This document shows positions 1 to 8,074 of a DNA stretch of 16,983 nucleotides, piece after piece. Position numbers and translations under genes: made by a program. Positions within the stretch are counted from its first letter, which is position 1. Every line of letters starts with the position of its first letter. This DNA is from Clostridiales bacterium (GTDB lineage: Bacteria > Bacillota > Clostridia > Lachnospirales > WQUN01), in assembly GCA_031289625.1 (NCBI GenBank), contig JAITPB010000127.1, forward strand, positions 1 to 16,983. Direction: 5' to 3'. The notes under the pieces were generated by a model. The model searched no databases. It was given only the letters and a program-made list of their open reading frames with translations, and was not told where the DNA came from.

Positions 1-50
1 ACTATAAAAATGAGTTGAATATAGCTTTAGAAGCCAGAGAGGTGACGAAG

Positions 51-2918
51 TTGGGTACAGGTTATTTAACTGTGCGGGTAACTACTGCGGAAGAAGCTTT
101 ACCGATAGCCAATGCGCGAGTACTCACCATGAACAACGTGGGCGATTTATTGTACAGCCAGGAGACAGCGCAAAATGGATCGACAGCCACTGTGCCCTTG
201 GAGGCGCCGGATAAAATCAATACATTTAATCCAGACAATACAGTGGATCATTACAGCTCGTATAACATTGAAATCAGCGCTAGAGGATATGACACAACTC
301 TTGTCAAAGGCGTACAGATTGTGGATACCATTACTTCTATCCTGCCTGTAAATATGATTCCTTTGGCGGCCAACCAACAGCAGGAATATGTCAATGAAAT
401 CATTATTCCTCCCAATGCCTTGGAAACAATGTCGCAAAGCGGTCAAGAGTCTTCTGAGGCTCTCTCGCCCAAACTCAAAGTACTGAAAGACGTCATCATT
501 CCTGAACAGATTAGAGTCCATCTGGGCATCCCTTCTTCCACCGCCTCCCAGACTGTGACGGTTTCTTTCCCAGACTACATCAAAAATGTGGCTTCCAGCG
601 AAATATTCCCGACCTGGCCGCTAGCATCCTTGGAAGCGAATATTTTGGCGGAGATCACCTATGCTTTAAATCGAATCTATACAGAATGGTATCCGAGCAA
701 AGGGTATGCATTCGACATCACCAATTCCACCGCGTATGATCAATATTTTGTGTACGGACGCGCTATTTTCAGAGAAATTTCCATCGTTGTAGATCAGCTT
801 TTTACGAGCTATGTCCGCAGGCAAGGCCATAAGGAACCCTATTTTACCGCGTATTGCAACGGCACAACATCTACTTGCGCCGGGCTGTCCCAATGGGGAA
901 CGGTGCCTTTAGCGGAAAACGGCATGTCAGCCCTGCAGATCTTGCGGTATTATTATCCGTCAGATGTGGAAATTGCGACAAGCAATCTCGTTGTCCCCAA
1001 CACGCCGTCTTATCCTGGGTATGCTTTACAGGAAGGTTCCAGCGGGGAAAACGTCAGGGTACTGCAAATGTACCTGAACCGCATTCGGGAGGATTGGCCG
1101 AATATCCCTCAAATCAGCAATCCAAACGGGGTATTCAACTCGGACACGGCGGCGGCGGTAAAAACCTTTCAGCAAAATTTTGATCTCGTCGCGGATGGAT
1201 TGGTCGGTAAAGACACTTGGTATAAAATATCGGCTGTCTACACAGCGGTGAAAAAGCTTTCCGAGCTGAACGGAGAAGGCGAATATATTGGCATTGGTTC
1301 GTCTCCGCCGACATCAGTGATCAAAGACGGTTCCAAAGGCGCCGATGTGGCGCAGCTTCAGTTCATTTTAAATTATATCGCCCAATTCTATCCGGGCGTT
1401 TCCAGCGTCATCGAAAACGCAAAATTTGACGCGCAGACAAAATCTTCTGTCATGTCGTTTCAAAGCCTTTTTGGCCTCACCGCCGATGGCATTGTCGGCC
1501 CTGGAACCTGGAATAGGCTGTATGAAATTTATAAAGGCGCTCAGGACAATGTTCAGCCGCCTGTTCAGCCGCCGCCGTCTCCGCCCGTCACGAATACCCC
1601 TGCCTATCCGGGCTATGTACTGCAGCTTGGCGCTACTGGCAGTGACGTGCTGATTCTGCAGAAAATATTGAACCTGATCACGCCCTATTACCCGCAAATC
1701 CCCAAACTTACCGAAGATGGTCAGTTTGGCAATGGTACCAGAACCGCCGTAGTTGCGTTCCAAAATGTTTTTGGCCTCACCGCTGACGGCATGGTGGGTC
1801 CATCCACCTGGAATAAAATTATGCAGGTGTATTCTTCTTTAAATGGCTCTTCCGTCAGCAAACCAGCTTATCCCGGTTATCCGCTGACACTCTGGTCATA
1901 CGGCGACAACGTTAAGCTGATTCAACAATACCTAAATGGTCTGTCTGTAAGCTATCCTTCAATATCGAAAGGGTCTGTGGACGGTATTTTTGGGCCTGGC
2001 ACGGAATCATCAGTCAAAGCGTTTCAGCAGCTCTTTGGCTTGACTGCGGACGGCATCGTAGGGCCGGCCACATGGAACAGCATCGTAGATCAATATTTTA
2101 CTTTGACGAACTCTTATCAGGAAGCCGTTGGAAACGCATTGCCAACGTCCAAAGCGGCCGCTTTTGCTCTGGGTGAATTAAATCTGGAGCCGCCAAATTT
2201 GGGACAATACGAAGCGCCGGAGTTCGGGGAAGATCTATATTTTTATGAGGCGCCGTATCAAGAACCGGAAACCACAGAGGATTTGCATTTTTATGAAAAG
2301 CCTTATGCTCAATATCCGTCTGCAAAACCGGTGACAGAGCCGTATCCAAAATATCAACCGCCGACGCCGGTGACAGAGCCGTATCCAAAATATCAGCCGC
2401 CGACGCCGGTGACAGAGCCGTGTCCAAAATATCAGCCGTCGAAGCCGGTGACAGAGCTGTATCCAAAATATCAGCCGCCGAGGCCGGTGACAGAGCCGTA
2501 TCCAAAATACCAGCCGTCAAAGCCGTATCCAAAATATCAGCCGTCGAAGCCGATGACAGTTCCTTACCCTAAATACCAGATTCCCAAGCTGCTGACAGAG
2601 CCTTCTTGGGAATGCCACTTTCCAGGGCCAGTGGCGGAGGCTGATTATGTCTACCAAATGCCCCAGCCTGTTATGCCGTATCAAACAGTTGAGGCCGGGA
2701 CTAAGGTTAAAAAGGCTGCCAGCCATAGCGCGCTGCCTGAGTATCCATGTTCTGCGATGACCGCTTATGCGGGGCAGACGCTGGGATACGCCAATACACC
2801 CAATGGCGCTTGCGCTTTTTTCACGCCAGCAGGGCAGACCACGTTTTACTGCAGCGCCAATGTGATTCAGCAGCCGCTCTTGACTGTCATTTTGATGAAA
2901 CTGTTGCTGGGCTGTTAG
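51..2918 (+). CDS. Clostridial SpoIID-like / peptidoglycan-binding repeat protein
   Basis: Probably a cell-wall or spore-envelope protein that binds peptidoglycan; no hydrolase domain is visible. From a TTG start it has 955 residues. Residues about 1-95 look like a carboxypeptidase-regulatory/beta-sandwich module (starting GTGYLTVRVTTA). Residues about 256-308 resemble the SpoIID C-terminal signature (CNGTTSTCAGLSQWGT, then ILRYYYP). Four PG_binding_1 modules follow at about 320-398, 421-497, 517-597 and 604-682, each ending in a form of GLTADGIVGPxTW. A Pro/Tyr repeat tract (about 764-850) and a tail with several Cys, including the last residue, complete it. The TTG at 51 is chosen because AGAGGTGA lies 5 bases upstream and the family usually begins just before TGYLTVRV. 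The frame stays open to the left window edge, so an upstream start cannot be excluded. No signal peptide is evident, which fits mother-cell deposition on a spore, but that is inference. Confidence 0.8.
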   Translation: MGTGYLTVRVTTAEEALPIANARVLTMNNVGDLLYSQETAQNGSTATVPLEAPDKINTFNPDNTVDHYSSYNIEISARGYDTTLVKGVQIVDTITSILPVNMIPLAANQQQEYVNEIIIPPNALETMSQSGQESSEALSPKLKVLKDVIIPEQIRVHLGIPSSTASQTVTVSFPDYIKNVASSEIFPTWPLASLEANILAEITYALNRIYTEWYPSKGYAFDITNSTAYDQYFVYGRAIFREISIVVDQLFTSYVRRQGHKEPYFTAYCNGTTSTCAGLSQWGTVPLAENGMSALQILRYYYPSDVEIATSNLVVPNTPSYPGYALQEGSSGENVRVLQMYLNRIREDWPNIPQISNPNGVFNSDTAAAVKTFQQNFDLVADGLVGKDTWYKISAVYTAVKKLSELNGEGEYIGIGSSPPTSVIKDGSKGADVAQLQFILNYIAQFYPGVSSVIENAKFDAQTKSSVMSFQSLFGLTADGIVGPGTWNRLYEIYKGAQDNVQPPVQPPPSPPVTNTPAYPGYVLQLGATGSDVLILQKILNLITPYYPQIPKLTEDGQFGNGTRTAVVAFQNVFGLTADGMVGPSTWNKIMQVYSSLNGSSVSKPAYPGYPLTLWSYGDNVKLIQQYLNGLSVSYPSISKGSVDGIFGPGTESSVKAFQQLFGLTADGIVGPATWNSIVDQYFTLTNSYQEAVGNALPTSKAAAFALGELNLEPPNLGQYEAPEFGEDLYFYEAPYQEPETTEDLHFYEKPYAQYPSAKPVTEPYPKYQPPTPVTEPYPKYQPPTPVTEPCPKYQPSKPVTELYPKYQPPRPVTEPYPKYQPSKPYPKYQPSKPMTVPYPKYQIPKLLTEPSWECHFPGPVAEADYVYQMPQPVMPYQTVEAGTKVKKAASHSALPEYPCSAMTAYAGQTLGYANTPNGACAFFTPAGQTTFYCSANVIQQPLLTVILMKLLLGC
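2340..2600 (+). repeat. 39-bp in-frame tandem repeat (13-residue PYPKYQPPTPVTE unit)
   Basis: About seven consecutive units encode variants of PYPKYQPPTPVTE inside the C-terminal part of the peptidoglycan-binding protein. One unit is shortened to nine residues (PYPKYQPSK), and the last units are degenerate (IPKLLTE). Near-identical codons between neighbouring units indicate recent duplication. The tract probably forms an extended Pro/Tyr-rich linker or surface-exposed segment. Confidence 0.9.
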
Positions 2919-2957
2919 AGCAAAAGTGGATTGGGAACTGGCGGCTATGGCCATTGC

Positions 2958-3006
2958 AAAAGCCCAATTAAAAGATTCTTTACAAGAGTCTTTTAGCTGG
3001 GCTTTA
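2958..3006. terminator. Bidirectional hairpin terminator between convergent genes
   Basis: A long inverted repeat lies between the stop codon of the peptidoglycan-binding gene and that of recX. The outer arms AAAGCCCA and TGGGCTTT pair perfectly. A short interruption follows, then inner arms AAAAGATTC and GAGTCTTTT pair with one G-T wobble around a TTTACAA loop. Short T runs flank it on both strands (clearest on the minus strand), so it can end transcription from both sides. Confidence 0.8.
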
Positions 3007-3013
3007 GTCTATC

Positions 3014-3490
3014 CTACTCCCAATCCTGCATAGGTACATCATACCGTTTTAAAGCCTCGCGGGCCGTTTCCACAGAAAATCCCCGGCGCAGCAGAAAATC
3101 CACAGCCTTTTTTCTCTGGCCGGTTCCGATCGTGGCGCTGGCCGCAGCGATGCCACGCCATTTGACTGTCAGCGTTTTCACGGCGGCGTCCAGTTCATTC
3201 GCCCCTTGCAGCGTTTCCTCCAGCAGGATCGGGTCAATGCCCTTGCCCTGCAGTTCCCGCCGGATTTGCGCCAGGCCGCGCCCGCCGTAATCCAGACGTT
3301 CGCGCAGATAAGCCGTCGCATAACGCGCGTCGTCTACGTAGCGATATTCCTCCAGGGTTGCCATGACGCCGCGAACCGTATCCGGGTCAAACCCTTCCTG
3401 CGTGAGTTTTTGCTCCACTTCCCAACGAGTGCGATCCCGGTGGCTCAAATAGCGCAGGGCGCGTTCCCGCGCCTGCTCCAAGCCGTTCAT
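3014..3490 (-). CDS. recX: RecX, regulator of RecA
   Basis: A 158-residue protein with the helical repeat organisation of RecX, which binds RecA filaments and limits their extension and recombinase activity in the cytoplasm. Recognisable family segments are ALRYLSHRDRTRWEVEQKL, the central VDDARYATAYLRERL followed by GRGLAQIRRELQGKGI, and a C-terminal KAVDFLLRRGFS. Length is within the range of short RecX proteins. Its ATG overlaps the recA stop by four bases (TCAT on the plus strand, 3487-3490), and no clear Shine-Dalgarno precedes it, so translation is probably coupled to recA. It is the last gene of the operon and ends just before the shared hairpin terminator. Identification rests on sequence character plus position beside recA. 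Confidence 0.92.
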   Translation of the reverse strand: MNGLEQARERALRYLSHRDRTRWEVEQKLTQEGFDPDTVRGVMATLEEYRYVDDARYATAYLRERLDYGGRGLAQIRRELQGKGIDPILLEETLQGANELDAAVKTLTVKWRGIAAASATIGTGQRKKAVDFLLRRGFSVETAREALKRYDVPMQDWE

Positions 3491-4749
3491 GGTTCAAGCT
3501 CAATGATGGGGACAGCCTCGTCATCTATGCCAGCCAAAATTTCCTCAATGGCCAGTTCTTCTTCCGTGGATTCTTCCTCGTCCGGAACCTCCGTCGCCTG
3601 TACATAATTGTCTGGCAGCGCCAACGCTTCCAGTTCCTTCATACCATAATGTTTCCGCACAGCGTTTTCGATTTCATGGCTGACGTCGGGATGCGTCCGC
3701 AGAAATTCCTTGCCATTTTCCCGGCCCTGTCCCAGACGGATATCCCCGTAGGCAAACCATGTGCCGCTTTTGGTTACAATATTGATAGCCGCGCTTAAAT
3801 CGAGAATGTCCCCTTCTTTGGAAATGCCCTGACCGTACATAATGTCAAACTCACAGGCTTTAAAGGGCGGGGCGACTTTGTTTTTCGCGACCTTGACTTT
3901 TGTGCGGTTACCCACAAAATCGTTGCCCGCCTTGATGGTATCGATCTTGCGGATGTCTAGCCGGACAGACGCGTAGAATTTTAAGGCGCGCCCGCCGGTG
4001 GTCGTTTCCGCGCTGCCGTAGATAATGCCGATTTTTTCGCGGAGCTGGTTGATGAAGATAACAATGCAATTGGTTTTGCTCGTAATGCCGGTCAGCTTAC
4101 GCAGGGCCTGGCTCATGAGCCGCGCCTGGACGCCCATGTGGCTGGCGCCCATGACGCCTTCAATTTCCGCCCGTGGCGTCAGCGCCGCCACAGAGTCTAT
4201 GATCACAATGTCGATAGCGCTGGAACGCACCATCTGTTCCGCGATTTCCAGGGCCTGTTCGCCGTCGTCCGGCTGGGAAATATACATCTCGTCGATGTTT
4301 ACGCCCAGATTTTGTGCGTACACGGGATCCAGCGCGTGCTCCGCGTCCACATAGCCCGCGATGCCGCCCAGATTCTGTACTTCGGCAACCGCGTGCAGCG
4401 CCACGGTGGTTTTGCCGGAAGACTCCGGCCCGTAAATCTCAATGATGCGGCCTTTGGGAAACCCGCCAATGCCCAGCGCCACGTCCAGACTGAGCGAACC
4501 GGACGTCACCACCGGTATATTGGCCGTGCTTTTTTCTCCGAATTTCATGACCGCGCCTTTGCCGTACATTTTTTCAATGTTTGCCAGCGCGCTTTGCAGC
4601 GCTTCCCTCTTGCCGTCGTCCAAGCGATCACCCGGGCCATTGCCCGGGCCGCCGTCCTTCATTCCTTCTTTGGCTTTTTTGCCCGCTTTTTTCTTTGGCG
4701 TTTTTTCGTCTTTCGCGTTTTCCGCTTCATTATTTTGCATTTCAGACAT
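3487..4749 (-). CDS. recA: RecA recombinase with Lys-rich N-terminal extension
   Basis: DNA-dependent ATPase that forms filaments on single-stranded DNA, drives strand exchange and stimulates LexA self-cleavage. The 420-residue product has the Walker A motif GPESSGKTT at about 107-115, the catalytic-glutamate segment YVDAEHALDP, the Walker B stretch IDIVIIDSVAAL, and the DNA-binding L1 (GVMGASHMG) and L2 regions. It is longer than the usual 340-360 residues: a hydrophilic extension of about 45 residues rich in Lys, Gly and Asp precedes the conserved start of the fold (ALANIEKMYGKGAVMKFG), and an acidic tail ends the protein. The long start is supported by a strong ribosome-binding site. In L2 the common GNPETT is GSAETT, an unusual Pro-to-Ala change. 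cinA lies 26 bases upstream. No LexA-type operator was seen by eye. Confidence 0.98.
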   Translation of the reverse strand: MSEMQNNEAENAKDEKTPKKKAGKKAKEGMKDGGPGNGPGDRLDDGKREALQSALANIEKMYGKGAVMKFGEKSTANIPVVTSGSLSLDVALGIGGFPKGRIIEIYGPESSGKTTVALHAVAEVQNLGGIAGYVDAEHALDPVYAQNLGVNIDEMYISQPDDGEQALEIAEQMVRSSAIDIVIIDSVAALTPRAEIEGVMGASHMGVQARLMSQALRKLTGITSKTNCIVIFINQLREKIGIIYGSAETTTGGRALKFYASVRLDIRKIDTIKAGNDFVGNRTKVKVAKNKVAPPFKACEFDIMYGQGISKEGDILDLSAAINIVTKSGTWFAYGDIRLGQGRENGKEFLRTHPDVSHEIENAVRKHYGMKELEALALPDNYVQATEVPDEEESTEEELAIEEILAGIDDEAVPIIELEP

Positions 4750-4753
4750 AATA

Positions 4754-4762
4754 TCCTCCCCC
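4754..4762 (-). promoter_or_regulatory. Strong ribosome-binding site of recA
   Basis: On the minus strand GGGGGAGGA sits four bases before the ATG at 4749. It decides the start: the lysine-rich N-terminal extension of RecA is therefore likely to be translated, and initiation at the internal Met30 is less likely. Confidence 0.7.
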
Positions 4763-4775
4763 GCACATTTTTGAT

Positions 4776-6035
4776 TTATTCTTCTTCCTCTTCTTCCAGC
4801 AGCCTCCGCCGGATCATGTCCAGCGCGTTCACGACAGTGCGCGCGCGGATTTTTTGCCGGTCGCCGGCCAGGCGCAGTTCTTTGACGCTGGTACGGCTTC
4901 GATAATGCAAACCCAAATACACCAGCCCCACCGGTTTTTTCAGCGAGCCGCCGCCCGGCCCCGCGACGCCGGTCGTAGCAACGCCGATATCCGCGCCCGC
5001 CGTCTCCGCTGCGCCGCGCGCCATTTCAGCCGCCGTCTCCGCGCTCACCGCGCCGTATTTTTGCAGGGTTTCTGCCCGCACATTCAGCCGCCGCATTTTC
5101 GCCTCGTTGCTGTATGTCACAGCGCCTTCCAGCAGCGTGCCGGAAACGCCGGGGCAGTCTACCAGCTTAGCGGTCAGCGCGCCGCCGGTACAGGACTCGG
5201 CGCAGGCGATGGTCAGCTTTTTTTCCAGCAGACGCTTGACGGCCACGCCTTCGAGCGTGTCTTCATCCTCCCCGTAGACATGATCCCCCAGGCGGCGGCG
5301 GATTTCTTCCAGCGTGGGGCGCATGATTTCCGCCGCTTCGGCTTCGTCCGCCGCCTTTGCCGTGACGCGAATCCATACTTCCGACGTTTTGGCATAGGGC
5401 GCGATGGTGGGGTTTGTCTGGCCGTCAATCAAGTCCTTAATCATTTCCTCTGCCGCGCTCTCCCCGACGCCGCAAATTTTCAGCATTTTGGAAACAAACT
5501 GGGCGTCTGTTTTTGTCTTGAGAATGGGGATAACCGCGTTGAGGTACATGGGGATCGCCTCATTGGGCGGGCCCGGCAGCAAAAATAGCGTCTTTCCCTC
5601 GCGCTCCACACAGCATCCGGGCGCCGTGCCGTTGTCATTCGGAAGAATCACCGCGCCTTCGGGAAATATGGCCTGCTTTTGACTGTTTGGCGCGGTGTGC
5701 GTGTCCGCGTTCATGTTCATGCTCTGGTAAAACGCCTGGATTTTTTCCCAGGAAGCTTGATCCAGCCTCATTTCACGACCCAAAAAACGTGCCGCCGTTT
5801 CTTTGGTCAAGTCGTCCTGCGTCGGGCCCAGCCCGCCTGTGGCGATAACGATATCCGCCCGCTGAAAGGCGGCTTCATAGGCGGCGTAAATTCTGTCCGC
5901 GTTGTCTCCGACGACGGTCTGGCAGTATACGTTCACGCCGAGCTTTGCCAGTTCCTGCGAGAGAAATTGCGCGTTGGTGTTGAGAATATCGCCCAGCAGA
6001 AGCTCCGTCCCCACCGCTATGATCTCCGCGGTCAT
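4776..6035 (-). CDS. cinA: CinA-family protein (molybdopterin-binding-like plus NMN deamidase domain)
   Basis: A 419-residue two-domain protein. The N-terminal part (about 1-170) is the MoaB/Mog-like COG1058 domain, with AEIIAVGTELLLGDILNTN and ATGGLGPTQDD. The C-terminal part (about 265-410) is the PncC-type domain that in characterised relatives deamidates nicotinamide mononucleotide in pyridine nucleotide recycling. It carries CAESCTGG, VTYSNEAKMRRLNV and GVAGPGGG. The protein ends in an unusual run of six glutamates. The ATG overlaps the pgsA stop by four bases and is preceded by AAAGGAG six bases upstream, inside the pgsA 3' end. recA follows after 26 bases, a cinA-recA order common in Firmicutes. 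The name competence/damage-inducible is historical; induction cannot be judged here. Confidence 0.95.
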   Translation of the reverse strand: MTAEIIAVGTELLLGDILNTNAQFLSQELAKLGVNVYCQTVVGDNADRIYAAYEAAFQRADIVIATGGLGPTQDDLTKETAARFLGREMRLDQASWEKIQAFYQSMNMNADTHTAPNSQKQAIFPEGAVILPNDNGTAPGCCVEREGKTLFLLPGPPNEAIPMYLNAVIPILKTKTDAQFVSKMLKICGVGESAAEEMIKDLIDGQTNPTIAPYAKTSEVWIRVTAKAADEAEAAEIMRPTLEEIRRRLGDHVYGEDEDTLEGVAVKRLLEKKLTIACAESCTGGALTAKLVDCPGVSGTLLEGAVTYSNEAKMRRLNVRAETLQKYGAVSAETAAEMARGAAETAGADIGVATTGVAGPGGGSLKKPVGLVYLGLHYRSRTSVKELRLAGDRQKIRARTVVNALDMIRRRLLEEEEEE

Positions 6036-6616
6036 ATTGGTCTCCTTTCCGGCCTCGAAGCGGGAGCCGCTTTTTCGGTCAGCAGTTTTTTATTCTTCAC
6101 GATATATTCCACAGCCGAAGCCACGGTCAGCAAAGTGGTGATCCACGTTATGGCGCTGATAATCCACGCGGGGACGATCCACAGCGTGATCAGGATGATC
6201 AGGATCATTTGCGTGATCGTTTTGAATTTGGCCAGCGCCGACGCGGCAATCACGATTTTTTGCTCCAGCGCCAGCATCCGGAAGCCTGTCACGATAAATT
6301 CCCGGCTGATGATGAGAATCACTACCCACGAGGGGATCTCATGCGTGCCCGCCATCGCCACCAGCGCGGCGCACACAAGCAGTTTATCCGCGAGGGGATC
6401 CATCAGCTTGCCGAAATTGGTGATCAAGTTCTGCTTGCGGGCGATGTGACCGTCCAGCGCGTCTGTCATGGATGCGATCACGAAAATTAAAAGAGCGGCG
6501 TACCGGCTGACTGCGCCCCAGTATGGGCTGTTGATATACAAGAGCAGAAAAACAGGTATCAGGCAGATCCGCGCCAGCGTCAGTTTATTGGGCAGGTTCA
6601 TCGGCACGCCGGGCAT
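6032..6616 (-). CDS. pgsA: CDP-diacylglycerol-glycerol-3-phosphate 3-phosphatidyltransferase
   Basis: An integral membrane enzyme that transfers the phosphatidyl group from CDP-diacylglycerol to glycerol-3-phosphate, the committed step to phosphatidylglycerol. The 194-residue product has the CDP-alcohol phosphotransferase signature DG-x2-AR-x8-G-x3-D-x3-D at about residues 55-80 (DGHIARK then GKLMDPLADK). Several hydrophobic segments are visible, for example around 14-30, 34-50 and 130-165. The start is uncertain: AGGAG directly abuts the ATG at 6616. A GTG three codons later has better spacing (9 bases), and the common family beginning MNLPNKLTLARI starts at Met6. The gene lies three bases after the rimO stop and overlaps cinA by four bases, so it is clearly in an operon. 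Confidence 0.96.
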   Translation of the reverse strand: MPGVPMNLPNKLTLARICLIPVFLLLYINSPYWGAVSRYAALLIFVIASMTDALDGHIARKQNLITNFGKLMDPLADKLLVCAALVAMAGTHEIPSWVVILIISREFIVTGFRMLALEQKIVIAASALAKFKTITQMILIILITLWIVPAWIISAITWITTLLTVASAVEYIVKNKKLLTEKAAPASRPERRPI

Positions 6617-6619
6617 CTC

Positions 6620-8074
6620 CTAACTTTCCAGAATGTGTCCGTACAAATCATAATCATACGCCTCCGTTATTTGAATTCGTAAGAACTCTCCTGATAGTTT
6701 TTCTTCTTCGCTGTGGAAAAATACCAACCCGTCAATTTCATGACAATCCCGATAACTCCGGCCGCAGTACACATATCCGCCGGGGCCTTTTGGGTCGGGC
6801 ACGCGCCCTTCCGTCATGACGTCCAATGTTTTGCCCACCAAAGCTTGATGGATTTCTCCAGAAATGGTTTTTTGCGCGCCCAGCAGTTTATTTTTACGGG
6901 ATTCTTTTATCCGCCGCGGAATTTGATTTTTCATCTGGTAAGCCGGCGTGCCTTCCTCGCGGGAATAGGTGAACACACCCAGCCTGTCGAACCGCGCCTC
7001 TGGGAGAAACGCCAGCAGATCTTGAAATTCTTCTTCTGTTTCTCCGGGAAACCCTGTCATCAGCGTGGTGCGGAGGGCGATGTCCGGCATGGCGTCCCGC
7101 AGTTTCGCCAGCAGCGCCCGGATCAAATCCGCGCCGGCCTTCCGGCCCATTCTTTTGAGCACGCCGCCGTTTATATGCTGCGCCGGCATGTCGATATAAT
7201 GGCAGACTTTGGGATTGGAGGCCATTTCCGCGATGAGCTCGCCGGTGATGTTTTCCGGATAGGCGTACAAAATCCGGATCCATATCAGCTCTTCGATTTG
7301 CGCCAAGCGCCGGAGCAATTCCGCCAAGTTCGGCCTGCCGCTCGGATCCTGTCCCAAATCTTGCCCGTAGAGCGCCGTGTCCTGCGCCACCAAAATGACT
7401 TCTCTCACACCGGAGGCCGTAAGCGTTCGTGTTTCCGCGATCAGGCTGTCCATTGTCCGGCTCCGGTAAGAGCCTTTAATAGAAGGAATCGCGCAGTAGG
7501 TGCAGCGGTTGTCGCAGCCTTCCGCGATTTTCAGATACGCGAACCCGCCCGGCGTGCTGACAATTCTTTTTTGCGGCGCGCTCGACGCGGTCGACGCGGT
7601 CGACGCGAGCGGCGCGTTAAACAGCGCCACTTTTTCGCCGGAGAGGGTTCGCCGGATGACCTCGCCGATATGATGGAAATCCTCCACGCCGACGATCGCG
7701 TCTACCTCTGGAATCTCTTGGAAAATTTCTTCTTGATAGCGCTGCGCCATACAGCCGGTCACGATCAACACGCGGCGGCCGACACGATCGTGGTCGCAAT
7801 CGCGGCTGCGATCGCAGCAGGCGCTCATTTCCAGAAGAACCCGGACGCTTTCCCGCACGGCTTTGCGGATAAAGCCGCAGGTATTGACGATAATGACGTC
7901 CGCCTGCTCTGGCTCAAAAGCCAGTTCGTACCCGCTCTCCGTCAATAAACCCAGCATAATTTCGCTGTCCACCAAGTTTTTATCACAGCCCAAAGAAACC
8001 AAATGTATTTTGAACGGGCTTTCTTTTTCAGACGGCAAACCGACACTCCCTGTCATACTTGCATATTTTTCCAT
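6620..8074 (-). CDS. rimO: Ribosomal protein S12 methylthiotransferase RimO
   Basis: Radical SAM enzyme that adds a methylthio group to the conserved aspartate of ribosomal protein S12 (beta-methylthiolation). In the 484-residue form, the N-terminal UPF0004 domain starts at IHLVSLGCDKNLVDSE, with further cluster-binding Cys in NTCGFI and VTGC. The radical SAM CxxxCxxC is at C187, C191 and C194 (EGCDNRCTYC). A TRAM-like domain occupies the C-terminal 65 or so residues. Two insertions are unusual for the family: an Arg/Asp/Cys-rich stretch after LLEMSACC, and an AST repeat just before the radical SAM domain. The ATG at 8074 overlaps ftsK by 22 bases. An ATG at 8056 overlaps the ftsK stop as ATGA, like other junctions in this operon, and is an equally good start; neither has a strong ribosome-binding site. 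Confidence 0.95.
   Translation of the reverse strand: MEKYASMTGSVGLPSEKESPFKIHLVSLGCDKNLVDSEIMLGLLTESGYELAFEPEQADVIIVNTCGFIRKAVRESVRVLLEMSACCDRSRDCDHDRVGRRVLIVTGCMAQRYQEEIFQEIPEVDAIVGVEDFHHIGEVIRRTLSGEKVALFNAPLASTASTASSAPQKRIVSTPGGFAYLKIAEGCDNRCTYCAIPSIKGSYRSRTMDSLIAETRTLTASGVREVILVAQDTALYGQDLGQDPSGRPNLAELLRRLAQIEELIWIRILYAYPENITGELIAEMASNPKVCHYIDMPAQHINGGVLKRMGRKAGADLIRALLAKLRDAMPDIALRTTLMTGFPGETEEEFQDLLAFLPEARFDRLGVFTYSREEGTPAYQMKNQIPRRIKESRKNKLLGAQKTISGEIHQALVGKTLDVMTEGRVPDPKGPGGYVYCGRSYRDCHEIDGLVFFHSEEEKLSGEFLRIQITEAYDYDLYGHILES
7582..7608 (-). repeat. 9-bp triplicate inside rimO (AST AST ASS)
   Basis: Three head-to-tail copies of TCGACGCGG (last base changed in the third) encode Ala-Ser-Thr repeats in RimO between the N-terminal and radical SAM domains. 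The unit preserves frame. It is a small recent duplication inside a normally invariant-length enzyme. Confidence 0.9.

Noticed and set aside
2340..2600. CRISPR-like array
   Set aside because: The units are contiguous, without spacers, and keep a reading frame; it is a coding repeat.
4138..5588. Open frames on the plus strand opposite recA and cinA
   Set aside because: They mirror conserved RecA and CinA coding sequence; Arg/His/Phe-rich translations are typical of antisense shadows.
7805..7818. GCTGCGATCGCAGC palindrome containing GCGATCGC (HIP1-like octamer)
   Set aside because: HIP1 is abundant in cyanobacteria. I noticed only this occurrence, and it lies in a short repetitive coding insertion, so no organism inference is drawn.
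6713..7948. Long open frame of 411 codons antisense to rimO
   Set aside because: It lies wholly opposite the clearly recognisable RimO, has low-complexity composition typical of a GC-rich shadow frame, and shows no recognisable domain or ribosome-binding site.
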